Assembly (NCBI GenBank): GCA_022574795.1
Contig: JACZRJ010000025.1
Location: 1-6,600 of the forward strand
Origin: Patescibacteria group bacterium
GTDB taxonomy: Bacteria > Patescibacteriota > Andersenbacteria > UBA10190
DNA: 6,600 bases
Reading direction: 5' to 3'
Under the pieces are notes generated by a model. It saw nothing but the letters and a program-made list of their open reading frames with translations. It searched no databases and was not told where the DNA came from. Of the stretch, positions 1-6,448 are shown piece after piece. The position numbers and the translations under genes are program-made. Numbering within the stretch: position 1 is the first letter of the stretch; every line of letters begins with the position of its first letter.

Positions 1-5
1 ATTTA

Positions 6-21
6 TTCATTACTTCATTAC
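6..21 (+). repeat. Tandem 8-bp direct repeat TTCATTAC x2
   Basis: Two perfect abutting copies of TTCATTAC (6-13 and 14-21) lie directly before the AAGG that may be the ribosome binding site of the transferase gene. They could be part of a leader or operator, or coding if the gene starts further upstream. No function can be assigned. Confidence 0.5.
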
Positions 22-37
22 AAGGTACGCTGGACTG

Positions 38-1066
38 ATGCCCTTAGACCTACAGATTCTTTCAACTGAGCACCTCATTTTTTTTGCCGTTGCCTTTGTT
101 TTGGTCTACAGTCTGATTGGTTTGGTGCTCAAATATTGGCCAGCCGCTCTGACTAAAGCCCTGCCCCGCCCACAAGTTCGCTATGCTGGAGGATTCCTCA
201 TCGTCATCACCGTCACCCTGAGCCTTGGCGCCGGTCTGCCGTTAAACCTGTATCTAGGCTTGTTACTTGCTGGAGCAATAACAATCATTGCCGGCAGTCG
301 CGATGAGGAGCAACCCGCCTCCCCAATCGAGCAACTAGCCTGGCAACTGAGCATTATCCTGGTTGTCCTCTTGGCCGGCTGGACGATTCGTTTTGTGAGC
401 AACCCGTTAGGGGAGGGGATTATGTACTTAGACAATCAGACTTTCGGTCCCTTGGTTTTTCCCGGATCAATCATCACCGTTGTCTGGCTGCTAGTAATAA
501 TCAATGCCATGAATTGGCTTGATGGCGTGGATGGCCTGGCCGCCGGAGTTGGTCTGGTGGCTTTTATTACCCTAGCAGCAGTTAGCTTGCTGCCCTCAAT
601 TCGAGACTATCAAACCCTCCGCTTATCGCTAATTGGCGCTGGCGCTGTTTTAGGGTTCTTACTCTGGAATTTTCCGCCCGCGAAAGTATTTCTCGGTACC
701 TCTGGTAGCTGGTGGCTGGGTTTACTACTTGGTCTGGTCGCTCTGCTTGGCGGCGGCAAAATCGCCACCACCGTATTGGTCTTGGCTCTTCCAGTGCTAG
801 ACTTAGTCTCGGTAATCGGCCAGAGAGTAGCTCAGGGTATCCCGCCATGGCAGGGTGATCGGCGACTACATCTTCATCATCGACTGACTGCCAACGGCAT
901 CTCAGGGAGAACCATTACGCTTGGCGCCATCGCCGCCACTGGAGCCCTAGGCTTGGCCGCCGTCACGCTACAAACAACTCACAAGCTTGCCGCGGCGCTG
1001 GTTGCCATCGCCCTAATAGCAGTTGTCTTTTTAGGCGCCTCGCTTAAGACCAGATCGTCGACCTAA
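38..1066 (+). CDS. WecA/MraY-like polyprenyl-phosphate glycosyl-1-phosphate transferase (glycosyltransferase family 4), divergent
   Basis: Integral membrane protein of 342 residues with about ten hydrophobic segments (roughly 12-32, 50-66, 68-86, 103-120, 143-157, 166-186, 195-211, 225-240, 242-262, 294-310, 318-335). Family enzymes transfer a sugar-1-phosphate from a UDP-sugar to undecaprenyl phosphate at the cytoplasmic membrane face, starting glycan or peptidoglycan-precursor synthesis. Family marks seen: N-x-x-N-W-L-D-G-V-D-G-L at 156-167, P-A-K-V-F-L-G at 214-220, and H-L-H-H-R-L at 278-283. Oddities: the family's GDxGS is G-T-S-G-S (220-224), so its Asp is Thr221; the usual DD pair is D89-E90; the first cytoplasmic loop (about 35-50) is short. 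ATG 38 has AAGG at 22-25, but the frame is open to the window edge, so an upstream start is possible. It probably forms an operon with the DUF192 gene. Family assignment is firm; substrate and activity are not. Confidence 0.85.
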   Translation: MPLDLQILSTEHLIFFAVAFVLVYSLIGLVLKYWPAALTKALPRPQVRYAGGFLIVITVTLSLGAGLPLNLYLGLLLAGAITIIAGSRDEEQPASPIEQLAWQLSIILVVLLAGWTIRFVSNPLGEGIMYLDNQTFGPLVFPGSIITVVWLLVIINAMNWLDGVDGLAAGVGLVAFITLAAVSLLPSIRDYQTLRLSLIGAGAVLGFLLWNFPPAKVFLGTSGSWWLGLLLGLVALLGGGKIATTVLVLALPVLDLVSVIGQRVAQGIPPWQGDRRLHLHHRLTANGISGRTITLGAIAATGALGLAAVTLQTTHKLAAALVAIALIAVVFLGASLKTRSST

Positions 1067-1072
1067 AAAAGT

Positions 1073-1570
1073 ATGACTCGTCTCTATCTTATCGTTGGTG
1101 TCATCGCTGTCTCGATAGCGGTCGTCATTCTCTTGCTGGTGCGTGGCGGTGGCCTCCCCCAAGAGACACCGCGACCTACGGCGATGACCTGCCGAGATTT
1201 TACGCAAGCTACTGTTACTATCGCTGACCACACCTGGCAGGTTGCTTTGGCTCAGACACCTGCCCAGCAGGCTCGCGGCTTGATGGAGTGCACGAGTCTG
1301 CCAGCAAATGTAGGCATGTACTTTGTCTACGACGAGCCGCAACAGGTTCGTTTCTGGATGAAAAACATGCGACTACCAATCGATATTATCTGGATTAGTA
1401 ATAATAAAGTTGTTGACGTTCTGTCCAATATTCAACCTGCTCAGGAAAACGGCGGAGAACGTACCATTTATACCTCGCCCGCCAAGATCGACGGCGTTTT
1501 GGAAATCAAAGCAGGCAGTTCAGCTACCAATGGCATCGTCGCTGGGTCAGAAGTTACCGTGCGACGGTAG
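1073..1570 (+). CDS. DUF192 family protein, N-terminally membrane-anchored
   Basis: A 165-residue protein with one hydrophobic N-terminal helix (about 4-23), a Thr/Pro linker (about 28-38) and a DUF192 domain (about 45-165). Family marks are A-R-G-L-M at 67-71, G-M-Y-F at 81-84, F-W-M-K-N-M at 94-99, L-P-I-D-I-I-W-I at 101-108 and V-L-E-I-K-A-G at 142-148. Length and order match typical DUF192 proteins, which are small, usually exported or tethered beta-rich domains with no settled biochemical role. The anchor suggests the domain faces outside the membrane. Cys40 is about 16 residues past the helix and not in a lipobox, so a lipoprotein is unlikely. The ATG is 6 nt after the transferase stop with no clear Shine-Dalgarno, which suggests translational coupling. 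Function is unknown; the family call is confident. Confidence 0.88.
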   Translation: MTRLYLIVGVIAVSIAVVILLLVRGGGLPQETPRPTAMTCRDFTQATVTIADHTWQVALAQTPAQQARGLMECTSLPANVGMYFVYDEPQQVRFWMKNMRLPIDIIWISNNKVVDVLSNIQPAQENGGERTIYTSPAKIDGVLEIKAGSSATNGIVAGSEVTVRR

Positions 1571-1596
1571 CTGGTCGGGAGCAATTGTTTTTCTTC
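1552..1596 (+). terminator. Possible weak terminator or 3' hairpin over the DUF192 stop codon
   Basis: Bases 1552-1560 pair with 1564-1572 (9 pairs including one G-T wobble, loop GCG), placing the TAG stop in the descending arm. A T-rich run (TTGTTTTTCTTC, 1585-1596) follows, but 12 nt beyond the stem, too far for a standard intrinsic terminator. It may instead be a 3'-end stabilising hairpin. Confidence 0.3.
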
Positions 1597-1602
1597 AGAG
1601 GA

Positions 1603-1608
1603 TTGACA
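1603..1608 (+). promoter_or_regulatory. Candidate -35 element (TTGACA) upstream of rplU
   Basis: A perfect TTGACA lies 61 nt before the rplU start in the gap after the DUF192 gene, where rplU would need its own promoter. No good -10 hexamer sits at 16-18 nt spacing: TATGAG at 1621 is only 12 nt away. This is a partial signal. Confidence 0.25.
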
Positions 1609-1669
1609 GCCTGGATCACGTATGAGAGCATCGGAACTCTAAGAGCAAACTAATCAAGTACCGTATCTC

Positions 1670-1996
1670 ATGTCACACGCCATCATTAAATCTGGTGCTC
1701 ATCAGCACTTAGTCAATAAGGGAGACATCATTGCTGTCGACAAGCTGACTGTTGCTCGCGGGAAGAAAGTAACTTTTAAAGAGGTCTTACTTGTTGCCAA
1801 TGACAAAAAGGTTACCGTTGGAACTCCCACTGTCTCAGGAGCATCCGTTGAAGGGAAAGTTATACTACATGATCGTACCCGGAAGGTTATCGGCGTAAAA
1901 ATGAAGGCCAAGAAGCGCTATCGTCGACGCTTTGGTCACCGGCAAGCATATACCAAGGTTGAGATAACCAAGATCAGCTCGTCGCAAACAATTTAG
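1670..1996 (+). CDS. rplU: 50S ribosomal protein L21 (bL21)
   Basis: A 108-residue basic protein matching bL21 end to end: the N-terminal beta strand A-I-I-K-S-G, V-N-K-G-D-I-I near 15-21, a V-T-V-G-T-P segment mid-protein, G-A-S-V-E-G-K-V, and the diagnostic basic C-terminal stretch with K-K-R-Y-R-R-R-F-G-H-R-Q and Y-T-K-V-E-I. bL21 binds 23S rRNA in the large subunit and contacts bL20. The length is normal and the start fits the family, although no Shine-Dalgarno is visible before the ATG. The usual partner rpmA (bL27) does not follow; recR converges on it instead. Its TAG stop (1994-1996) overlaps the recR stop on the other strand. A 4-bp AGAG/CTCT hairpin in the leader (1625-1640) is too small to call an autoregulatory element. 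Confidence 0.95.
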   Translation: MSHAIIKSGAHQHLVNKGDIIAVDKLTVARGKKVTFKEVLLVANDKKVTVGTPTVSGASVEGKVILHDRTRKVIGVKMKAKKRYRRRFGHRQAYTKVEITKISSSQTI

Positions 1997-2589
1997 TCCA
2001 GGGTTTTTCGTGCCTTCAGTGCCTCAGTCAGGGTTAAGGCATCGGCGAATTCAATGTCGCCGCCAGTCGGTAAGCCTCGCGCCAGACGCGAGATAATCAG
2101 ATCAGTGTCGCCGACTCGCTGTAGAATATGGTGTGTAGTGGCGTCACTTTCCATTTTATGATCAAGCGCAATAATTAACTCATCAATCGACTCAGTCTTG
2201 AGGCGAGCGAATAATTCCTTCAGGGTCAATTGGTCCTCGGTAATTCCATCAACTGGTGAAAGTACCCCGCCCAGGACGTGGTAGCGACCAGTATAGGAAC
2301 CGGTTCTTTCAATGGCCTCGACATCTAACGGATCTTCAACCACGCACAGCAAGGTGCTACTCCGCATAGCATTAGCGCAGATATAACAGGTCGCATCTTC
2401 AGCCAGATTAAAACACGTAGTACAAATCCTGACGTTGGCGTGCAGGTTTTTTAGAGTATCGGCTAGCTGCGACACTACACTACGTGGTTGTCGGAGCAGG
2501 TGAATAGCTAAACGTTGAGCTGTTTTAGGGCCCACTCCGGGGAGCCGGGATAACTCCTGCGTTAGATCTCTGACTGCTCTCGGCAACAT
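1993..2589 (-). CDS. recR: Recombination mediator protein RecR
   Basis: A 198-residue protein of normal RecR length with the full domain order. A helix-hairpin-helix has L-P-G-V-G-P-K-T-A-Q-R-L-A at 16-28. A four-cysteine zinc finger uses C56, C59, C68 and C71. A TOPRIM domain begins L-C-V-V-E-D-P at 81-87. The family signature Y-H-V-L-G-G-V-L-S-P-V-D-G-I is at 103-116, and the C-terminal R-L-A-R-G-L-P-T-G-G-D-I-E at 168-180. RecR works with RecO (or RecF) to load RecA on SSB-coated single-stranded gaps in the cytoplasm. It follows dnaB on the same strand after 63 nt and may be cotranscribed with it, though that gap includes a run of seven T on the coding strand. There is no Shine-Dalgarno before the ATG. 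The stop overlaps that of rplU. Confidence 0.97.
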   Translation of the reverse strand: MLPRAVRDLTQELSRLPGVGPKTAQRLAIHLLRQPRSVVSQLADTLKNLHANVRICTTCFNLAEDATCYICANAMRSSTLLCVVEDPLDVEAIERTGSYTGRYHVLGGVLSPVDGITEDQLTLKELFARLKTESIDELIIALDHKMESDATTHHILQRVGDTDLIISRLARGLPTGGDIEFADALTLTEALKARKTLD

Positions 2590-2652
2590 CTACGTACCAG
2601 CAAAAAAATAAATACTAAGTCCTTGGCAGAACAAACAGTACGGCTACTTTCA

Positions 2653-4104
2653 CTAAACCGCGGCTGGTGCCGCCTCGGGCGTAGCCTTATCCGCCTCAGC
2701 TGCCTGAACGTATGAATCTTCGCGCTCTGGCTCAGTGTATGACACGTAGCGATTGTGAAACCGAAGTCCAATCTCTCCGGTTGGTCCATTGCGATGCTTT
2801 TCCACCAGTAAAGTAATATCGACTGTTTCCGGCCGCTCAACCCCTTCCTCAGTCGCCTGTCGATGAAGCATGAGCACCACGTCAGCGTCCTGCTCAATGC
2901 TGCCACTCTCTCGCAGATCAGATAACTTTGGTCGCTGGTTGGTTCGCATCTCGACCGCCCGCGACAACTGAGAGAGGGCCACGATAGGAATATCAAGTTC
3001 GATCGCCAGACGTTTAAGGTTTCGTGATATATCAGAAACCTCTTGCACGCGATTGTTGGTGTAGCGGGACGACTCCATCAATTGCAAATAATCAATAATC
3101 AATAAGCCTAAGCCGTGCTCAGCTTGCAGGCGCCGAGCCATAGTCCGCATGCCCATGACACTGTTAGAGGCATGATCATCAATGAAGATAGGTGCATTAG
3201 ACAACTCTCCCATGGCCTCACCAATCCGAGAAAAATCATCGAATTCACCGCTGACCTCTAAGTTTCCTGTTCGCAGCCGCCACAAGTCCACGTGGGCGTG
3301 GGAGGCTAGCAGCCGATCCACCAACTGATCCTTGGACATCTCCAGGCTAAAAATACCAACGTGCGTACCTGCCAGAGCCGCATACCTGGCAAAATCAAGC
3401 GCCAGCGACGTCTTACCAACAGCCGGCCTGGCGGCCACGATAATCAAGTCCGATTTTTGCCAACCGGCCAACTTGGTATCGAGTGTTGGAAAACCGGTGG
3501 TGACGCCACGCAACCCTTTCTCACCTTTATGAAGCTTATCGATTCGAGTGAAGGCGTCCTCCAAAGCATCACCAATTTTTGAAAAGTGATACTGCTTGTG
3601 ACTCTGGGAGACCGAGAACAATTTAGCCTCCGCCGAATCTAAGATCTCCTCAACTTCTTCACTTTCAGAAAATCCCAGCTCTGATATATCTGCGGCGGCC
3701 GATATTAACCTTCGCAGGGTCGCTTTATGCTGCACAATCTGCCCATAATGCAGCACGTTGCCAGCTGTTGGCACCACTGTTGCGAGATGAGTTACAGCAG
3801 TTTCGCCGCCAACTACTTCCAGCTGCTTTTTATCCTTCAGCCTGTTGACCACCGATAAGACATCAATCGGATCACCTCGCTCATACAGCTGGAGCATGGC
3901 CTCGAAGATTAACTGATGCCCCCCGCGATAAAAGTCATGCCCCATCAACAAATCACCAACTTTGTTCATGGCGTCCTTATCAATCAGAATGCTTCCCAAA
4001 ACAGATTCCTCCGCCTCGTAGTTGTGTGGTGGAATCCTAACCACCGGCGTCTCTGTCGTCGGGCGGTTATCAATTTTACGTTTGCGTGAAGGAGAGGAAG
4101 CCAT
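2653..4104 (-). CDS. dnaB: Replicative DNA helicase DnaB
   Basis: A 483-residue hexameric 5'-3' helicase that unwinds DNA at the fork and recruits primase. A basic, probably disordered tail (1-24) precedes the N-terminal domain beginning P-P-H-N-Y-E-A-E-E-S-V-L-G (25-37). A linker and the RecA-like ATPase follow. Walker A is A-R-P-A-V-G-K-T at 225-232 and Walker B is L-L-I-I-D-Y-L-Q-L at 334-342. The H4 loop is A-L-S-Q-L-S-R at 376-382, D-L-R-E-S-G-S-I-E-Q-D-A-D at 396-408, and the arginine-finger region K-H-R-N-G-P-T-G at 436-443. No intein interrupts the ATPase core, a common intein site. An acidic, Ala-rich tail (about 458-483) ends in tandem stops TAG-TGA. The start gives a family-like N-terminus but has no clear Shine-Dalgarno. 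It lies between cysS and recR on the same strand. Confidence 0.97.
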   Translation of the reverse strand: MASSPSRKRKIDNRPTTETPVVRIPPHNYEAEESVLGSILIDKDAMNKVGDLLMGHDFYRGGHQLIFEAMLQLYERGDPIDVLSVVNRLKDKKQLEVVGGETAVTHLATVVPTAGNVLHYGQIVQHKATLRRLISAAADISELGFSESEEVEEILDSAEAKLFSVSQSHKQYHFSKIGDALEDAFTRIDKLHKGEKGLRGVTTGFPTLDTKLAGWQKSDLIIVAARPAVGKTSLALDFARYAALAGTHVGIFSLEMSKDQLVDRLLASHAHVDLWRLRTGNLEVSGEFDDFSRIGEAMGELSNAPIFIDDHASNSVMGMRTMARRLQAEHGLGLLIIDYLQLMESSRYTNNRVQEVSDISRNLKRLAIELDIPIVALSQLSRAVEMRTNQRPKLSDLRESGSIEQDADVVLMLHRQATEEGVERPETVDITLLVEKHRNGPTGEIGLRFHNRYVSYTEPEREDSYVQAAEADKATPEAAPAAV

Positions 4105-4263
4105 GATGGTAGCTTACTTGGATAGACAAGTTACTTGCTTACATCTTAAGTTTACCTTGGTAGTCCGACCGCTGCATATTACGGTGCTGTTAACAAGCCC
4201 TGACTAACAAGCACTAAAGGCTCTACCATTAACAAAAATCAGTAGATGGCTGTGTATAACTGC
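4105..4263 (-). promoter_or_regulatory. cysS-dnaB intergenic region with short direct repeats (probable dnaB leader)
   Basis: This gene-free 159-nt gap precedes dnaB. TAACAAGC occurs perfectly twice (4191-4198, 4205-4212; 14 nt start to start), with a looser TAACAAAA at 4230-4237. TTACTTG occurs at 4114-4120 and 4131-4137, the second inside a palindrome CAAGT-T-ACTTG (4127-4137). A TAATAT hexamer on the minus strand (4181-4176) could be a -10 but has no matching -35. I see no T-tailed hairpin ending cysS transcription. Control of dnaB here is plausible but not shown. Confidence 0.35.
4251..4259 (-). promoter_or_regulatory. DnaA-box-like 9-mer (TTATACACA)
   Basis: TTATACACA on the minus strand fits the DnaA box pattern TTWTNCACA. 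It lies just past the cysS stop, upstream of dnaB. Only one copy is present between the genes and there is no AT-rich unwinding region, so this is not an origin call. About 0.4 such matches are expected by chance in a window this size. Confidence 0.25.
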
Positions 4264-5718
4264 TTACGAATTACCAGCCTTTTTAATTAACCGTGGCCCG
4301 GTGTTTGTGTCCTCGACGGTGAAGCCGGCCTGCTCGATTTCGACGCGCAGTCTGTCAGCCTCCGCAAAGTTATTTTCGGACCGCGCTTGTTCACGCTGCT
4401 CAGCCAGCTGTTTGATTTCCGGCGGAATTCTATCAGCTCCGATCTTGGTCAGGAGCGGTCCAAAGAGTCCCAGAACTCGATCGAAGGTAAGCAGGGTGGC
4501 CCAGGTCACAGCTGCCTCACTCTTAGACATCTCGGCTGATTCTAGTTTCTGATTAGTACTGCTCAGGTACGAATTAACAACGGCCAGGGCTTGGGGAGTA
4601 TTGAGATCGTTAGCTAAGGCCGTCGCGAAGTCATCGACTGCCTGGCTATCTGCGTCAGCACGAGCAACGGCCTCATCAGTGGAGGGAAGAATCTCACCCA
4701 GCCGGCGAGCCAGACGTTCAAGATTATTCAGGTTTTCCTGAGCGGCAGCCAACGCTTCCCAAGAAAAATCGAGCCTTTGTCGGTAGTGGGCACCAAAAAC
4801 CAGCAGACGAAACGCTAGGGGAGAGAACCCTCGCTCGCTAAGCGTATCGAGGGTTAGTTGTTCACCTGCACGCTTAGCAAGCTTCTGGCCAGCTACCTTA
4901 AGAAGCTCGTTGTGCAGCCAATACCGCACGAAAGGCCGGCCAGTGGCAGCCTCAGATTGCGCGATCTCGTTTTCGTGATGGGGGAACTTGTTATCCACAC
5001 CACCAGTGTGAATGTCTATCGGGGTCGGCAGATAGGCCATGCTCATGGCTGAACACTCAATGTGCCAGCCGGGATACCCGGTGCCCCAGGGTGAATCCCA
5101 CTTTTGCAGCGCCTGGTCATCAAAAACCCACAGGGCAAAATCAGCCGGGTGCTTTTTGTCATTACGAATCGCGATGCGCTTACCGGCTTGTAAATCCTCG
5201 AGGGTATTGCCAGACAGTTTGCCGTACTGGGGGAACGAGGTTACCGCAAAATAAATACCCGTCTTAGTTTGATAGGCTTGCTGTTTAGCTATCAGCTCAG
5301 CAATCAAGTCCTGCATCTCCTTGATATGATGCGTGGCCCGGGGGTACTTATGCGAGGGCTGTATGTTCAGAGTTTGTAGATCCACCTGAAATTGTTTGAT
5401 TTCCCGTTTGGCGATGTCTTGGGGAGTAACTTTTTGCTTCCTGGCTTCCGCTGCCAACTTATCCTCGCCAGCGTCTAATTCGTCCTGAGTAAGATGCCCC
5501 ACGTCGGTAATGTTAGTAATCTCTCGCACCTCATAGCCAGCGAACTCCAAGCCGCGGCGCAAAAAATCAGCAAACAAGAACCGTCGCATGTTGCCGAGAT
5601 GCTGACGCTTATAAACCGTGGGGCCGCAGTGATAGATAGTAGCCTTACCCTTGACCAGAGATTCAAACGGCTCGACCTGTTTAGTCAGCGAGTTATAAAC
5701 ATGTAGCTTCGTGGACAT
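4264..5718 (-). CDS. cysS: Cysteinyl-tRNA synthetase
   Basis: A 484-residue class I aminoacyl-tRNA synthetase that charges tRNA-Cys with cysteine using ATP. The Rossmann catalytic core opens with Y-H-C-G-P-T-V-Y (29-36). By alignment with E. coli CysRS, the active-site zinc ligands are C31, C222 (in G-W-H-I-E-C-S-A-M-S), H247 and E251 (in F-P-H-H-E-N-E). The HIGH motif reads H-L-G-N (40-43), followed by N-I-T-D-V-G-H-L (69-76) and a G-E-D-K segment (84-87), instead of the usual NITDVDDKI. The KMSKS loop reads K-L-A-K-R (279-283). The C-terminal DALR-like helical region and tail (about 320-484) are complete. HxGN with NITDVGHL is, from memory, a recurring CysRS subtype rather than damage. There is no good Shine-Dalgarno. 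It is divergent from the HAD gene and the first gene of the minus-strand block. Confidence 0.95.
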   Translation of the reverse strand: MSTKLHVYNSLTKQVEPFESLVKGKATIYHCGPTVYKRQHLGNMRRFLFADFLRRGLEFAGYEVREITNITDVGHLTQDELDAGEDKLAAEARKQKVTPQDIAKREIKQFQVDLQTLNIQPSHKYPRATHHIKEMQDLIAELIAKQQAYQTKTGIYFAVTSFPQYGKLSGNTLEDLQAGKRIAIRNDKKHPADFALWVFDDQALQKWDSPWGTGYPGWHIECSAMSMAYLPTPIDIHTGGVDNKFPHHENEIAQSEAATGRPFVRYWLHNELLKVAGQKLAKRAGEQLTLDTLSERGFSPLAFRLLVFGAHYRQRLDFSWEALAAAQENLNNLERLARRLGEILPSTDEAVARADADSQAVDDFATALANDLNTPQALAVVNSYLSSTNQKLESAEMSKSEAAVTWATLLTFDRVLGLFGPLLTKIGADRIPPEIKQLAEQREQARSENNFAEADRLRVEIEQAGFTVEDTNTGPRLIKKAGNS

Positions 5719-5737
5719 ACTTCTCAGGCTACGCGAA

Positions 5738-5743
5738 AGTATA
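5738..5743 (-). promoter_or_regulatory. Candidate -10 element for cysS (TATACT)
   Basis: On the minus strand TATACT, one mismatch from TATAAT, lies 19 nt before the cysS ATG. A transcript starting about 7 nt downstream would have a very short leader of roughly 12 nt, consistent with no Shine-Dalgarno. No convincing -35 is present at normal spacing. Confidence 0.35.
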
Positions 5744-5788
5744 AAAGAGATCGAACAGCAGTCGTAGTTCTTTACAAATCAAACGGCT

Positions 5789-5795
5789 AAGGAGA
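5789..5795 (+). promoter_or_regulatory. Strong Shine-Dalgarno for the HAD gene (AAGGAGA)
   Basis: AAGGAGA ends 8 nt before ATG 5804, the ideal arrangement, and fixes that start. It stands out because the other six genes have weak sites or none. Confidence 0.85.
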
Positions 5796-5803
5796 CTCTT
5801 GTC

Positions 5804-6433
5804 ATGCATATCGTCTTTGATGTTGACGGACCCCTAGTTCGCAACAAGGAACAAGCCTTTTTTGAGTTTGCTGGCAGCCAGGGTCAGCACTGGGATTATG
5901 AAGCGTTTGCCCGCACTGGTAATTGGCAGCAGGCCACCGGATTGACAAAGGCAGCTCTGGGTATTTGGTACGAAAAATTTTGGGCACTGCCAGATACTCA
6001 CGACCAAACAACGCCGGGTGCCACCCAGGCCATGGAACAGCTCAAAGGATATGATCGCTCCATCGCCACCAGCCGCCCGCATCAGATTGCTGGCGCCACC
6101 AGAGATTTCCTCAGCCAACATTTTGGAGAATTTCGCACCTACCACTTTGCTGTCGGTGATAATAAGGCTCAGGTTGTTGCCGGCTGCCGCGCCACGTGGT
6201 TTATCGAAGATAATCTACAAATGGCCTGCGAGGTGGCTGCCAAGACCAGTACTCGCGTAATCCTATTTCCACGGCCCGGCCGAGCGCCCCAAACCAACGG
6301 CCCTGGCAACGGGCTCGTCAGACTCGACATCGAGCGGCGAATATCCCCTAATCTAACTCCGGCTGACTGGACTGCCATCTACCGGGCTGCTTGGAGCAAA
6401 ATCGTTCATTACATCATCACAGCGTCATCATGA
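5804..6433 (+). CDS. HAD-superfamily hydrolase, possibly a 5'(3')-nucleotidase-like phosphatase
   Basis: A 209-residue soluble protein with all four HAD motifs in order. Motif I is F-D-V-D-G-P-L (5-11), with D6 as expected nucleophile and D8 as general acid/base. Motif II is A-T-S-R-P (88-92). Motif III Lys is K121 in V-G-D-N-K-A. Motif IV is F-I-E-D-N (133-137), supplying acidic Mg ligands E135 and D136. Residues about 12-70 are a helical cap with W30, W41, W55 and W60. The F-I-E-D and T-S-R-P spellings resemble 5'(3')-deoxyribonucleotidase and NagD-like branches, so a small phosphomonoester or nucleotide substrate is the best guess. Pro10 replaces the usual Thr/Val after D-x-D-G, a tolerated variant. 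Translation should be efficient given the strong Shine-Dalgarno. Its last codons and TGA stop lie inside a terminator hairpin. Superfamily is firm; substrate is unknown. Confidence 0.88.
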   Translation: MHIVFDVDGPLVRNKEQAFFEFAGSQGQHWDYEAFARTGNWQQATGLTKAALGIWYEKFWALPDTHDQTTPGATQAMEQLKGYDRSIATSRPHQIAGATRDFLSQHFGEFRTYHFAVGDNKAQVVAGCRATWFIEDNLQMACEVAAKTSTRVILFPRPGRAPQTNGPGNGLVRLDIERRISPNLTPADWTAIYRAAWSKIVHYIITASS

Positions 6434-6448
6434 CGCTGCTTTTTTATT
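6420..6448 (+). terminator. Intrinsic terminator overlapping the HAD gene stop codon
   Basis: CAGCGTCA (6420-6427) and TGACGCTG (6431-6438) form a perfect 8-bp stem with a 3-nt TCA loop. CT, five T and ATT follow (6439-6448). The TGA stop (6431-6433) opens the descending arm, so the last codons form the ascending arm. The T tract also overlaps the base of the next large hairpin, so the two folds could compete. Confidence 0.8.

Noticed and set aside
2562..2996. A 144-codon minus-strand frame across the dnaB 3' end into the recR start.
   Set aside because: It is out of frame with dnaB, whose proper frame encodes conserved helicase motifs over the same bases. Its product is rich in Cys, Arg and Ser and matches nothing I recognise.
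3332..3582. Plus-strand open frames inside dnaB.
   Set aside because: These are antisense shadows of the Walker A region of dnaB, with no Shine-Dalgarno and no recognisable protein features.
4991..4999. Perfect DnaA box TTATCCACA.
   Set aside because: It lies inside cysS and encodes part of the conserved G-V-D-N-K-F-P-H-H-E-N-E zinc-site segment, so the protein explains it.
5771..5776. TTTACA as a -35 for the HAD gene.
   Set aside because: Only 27 nt separate it from the ATG and the Shine-Dalgarno occupies that space, leaving no room for a -10 and a leader.
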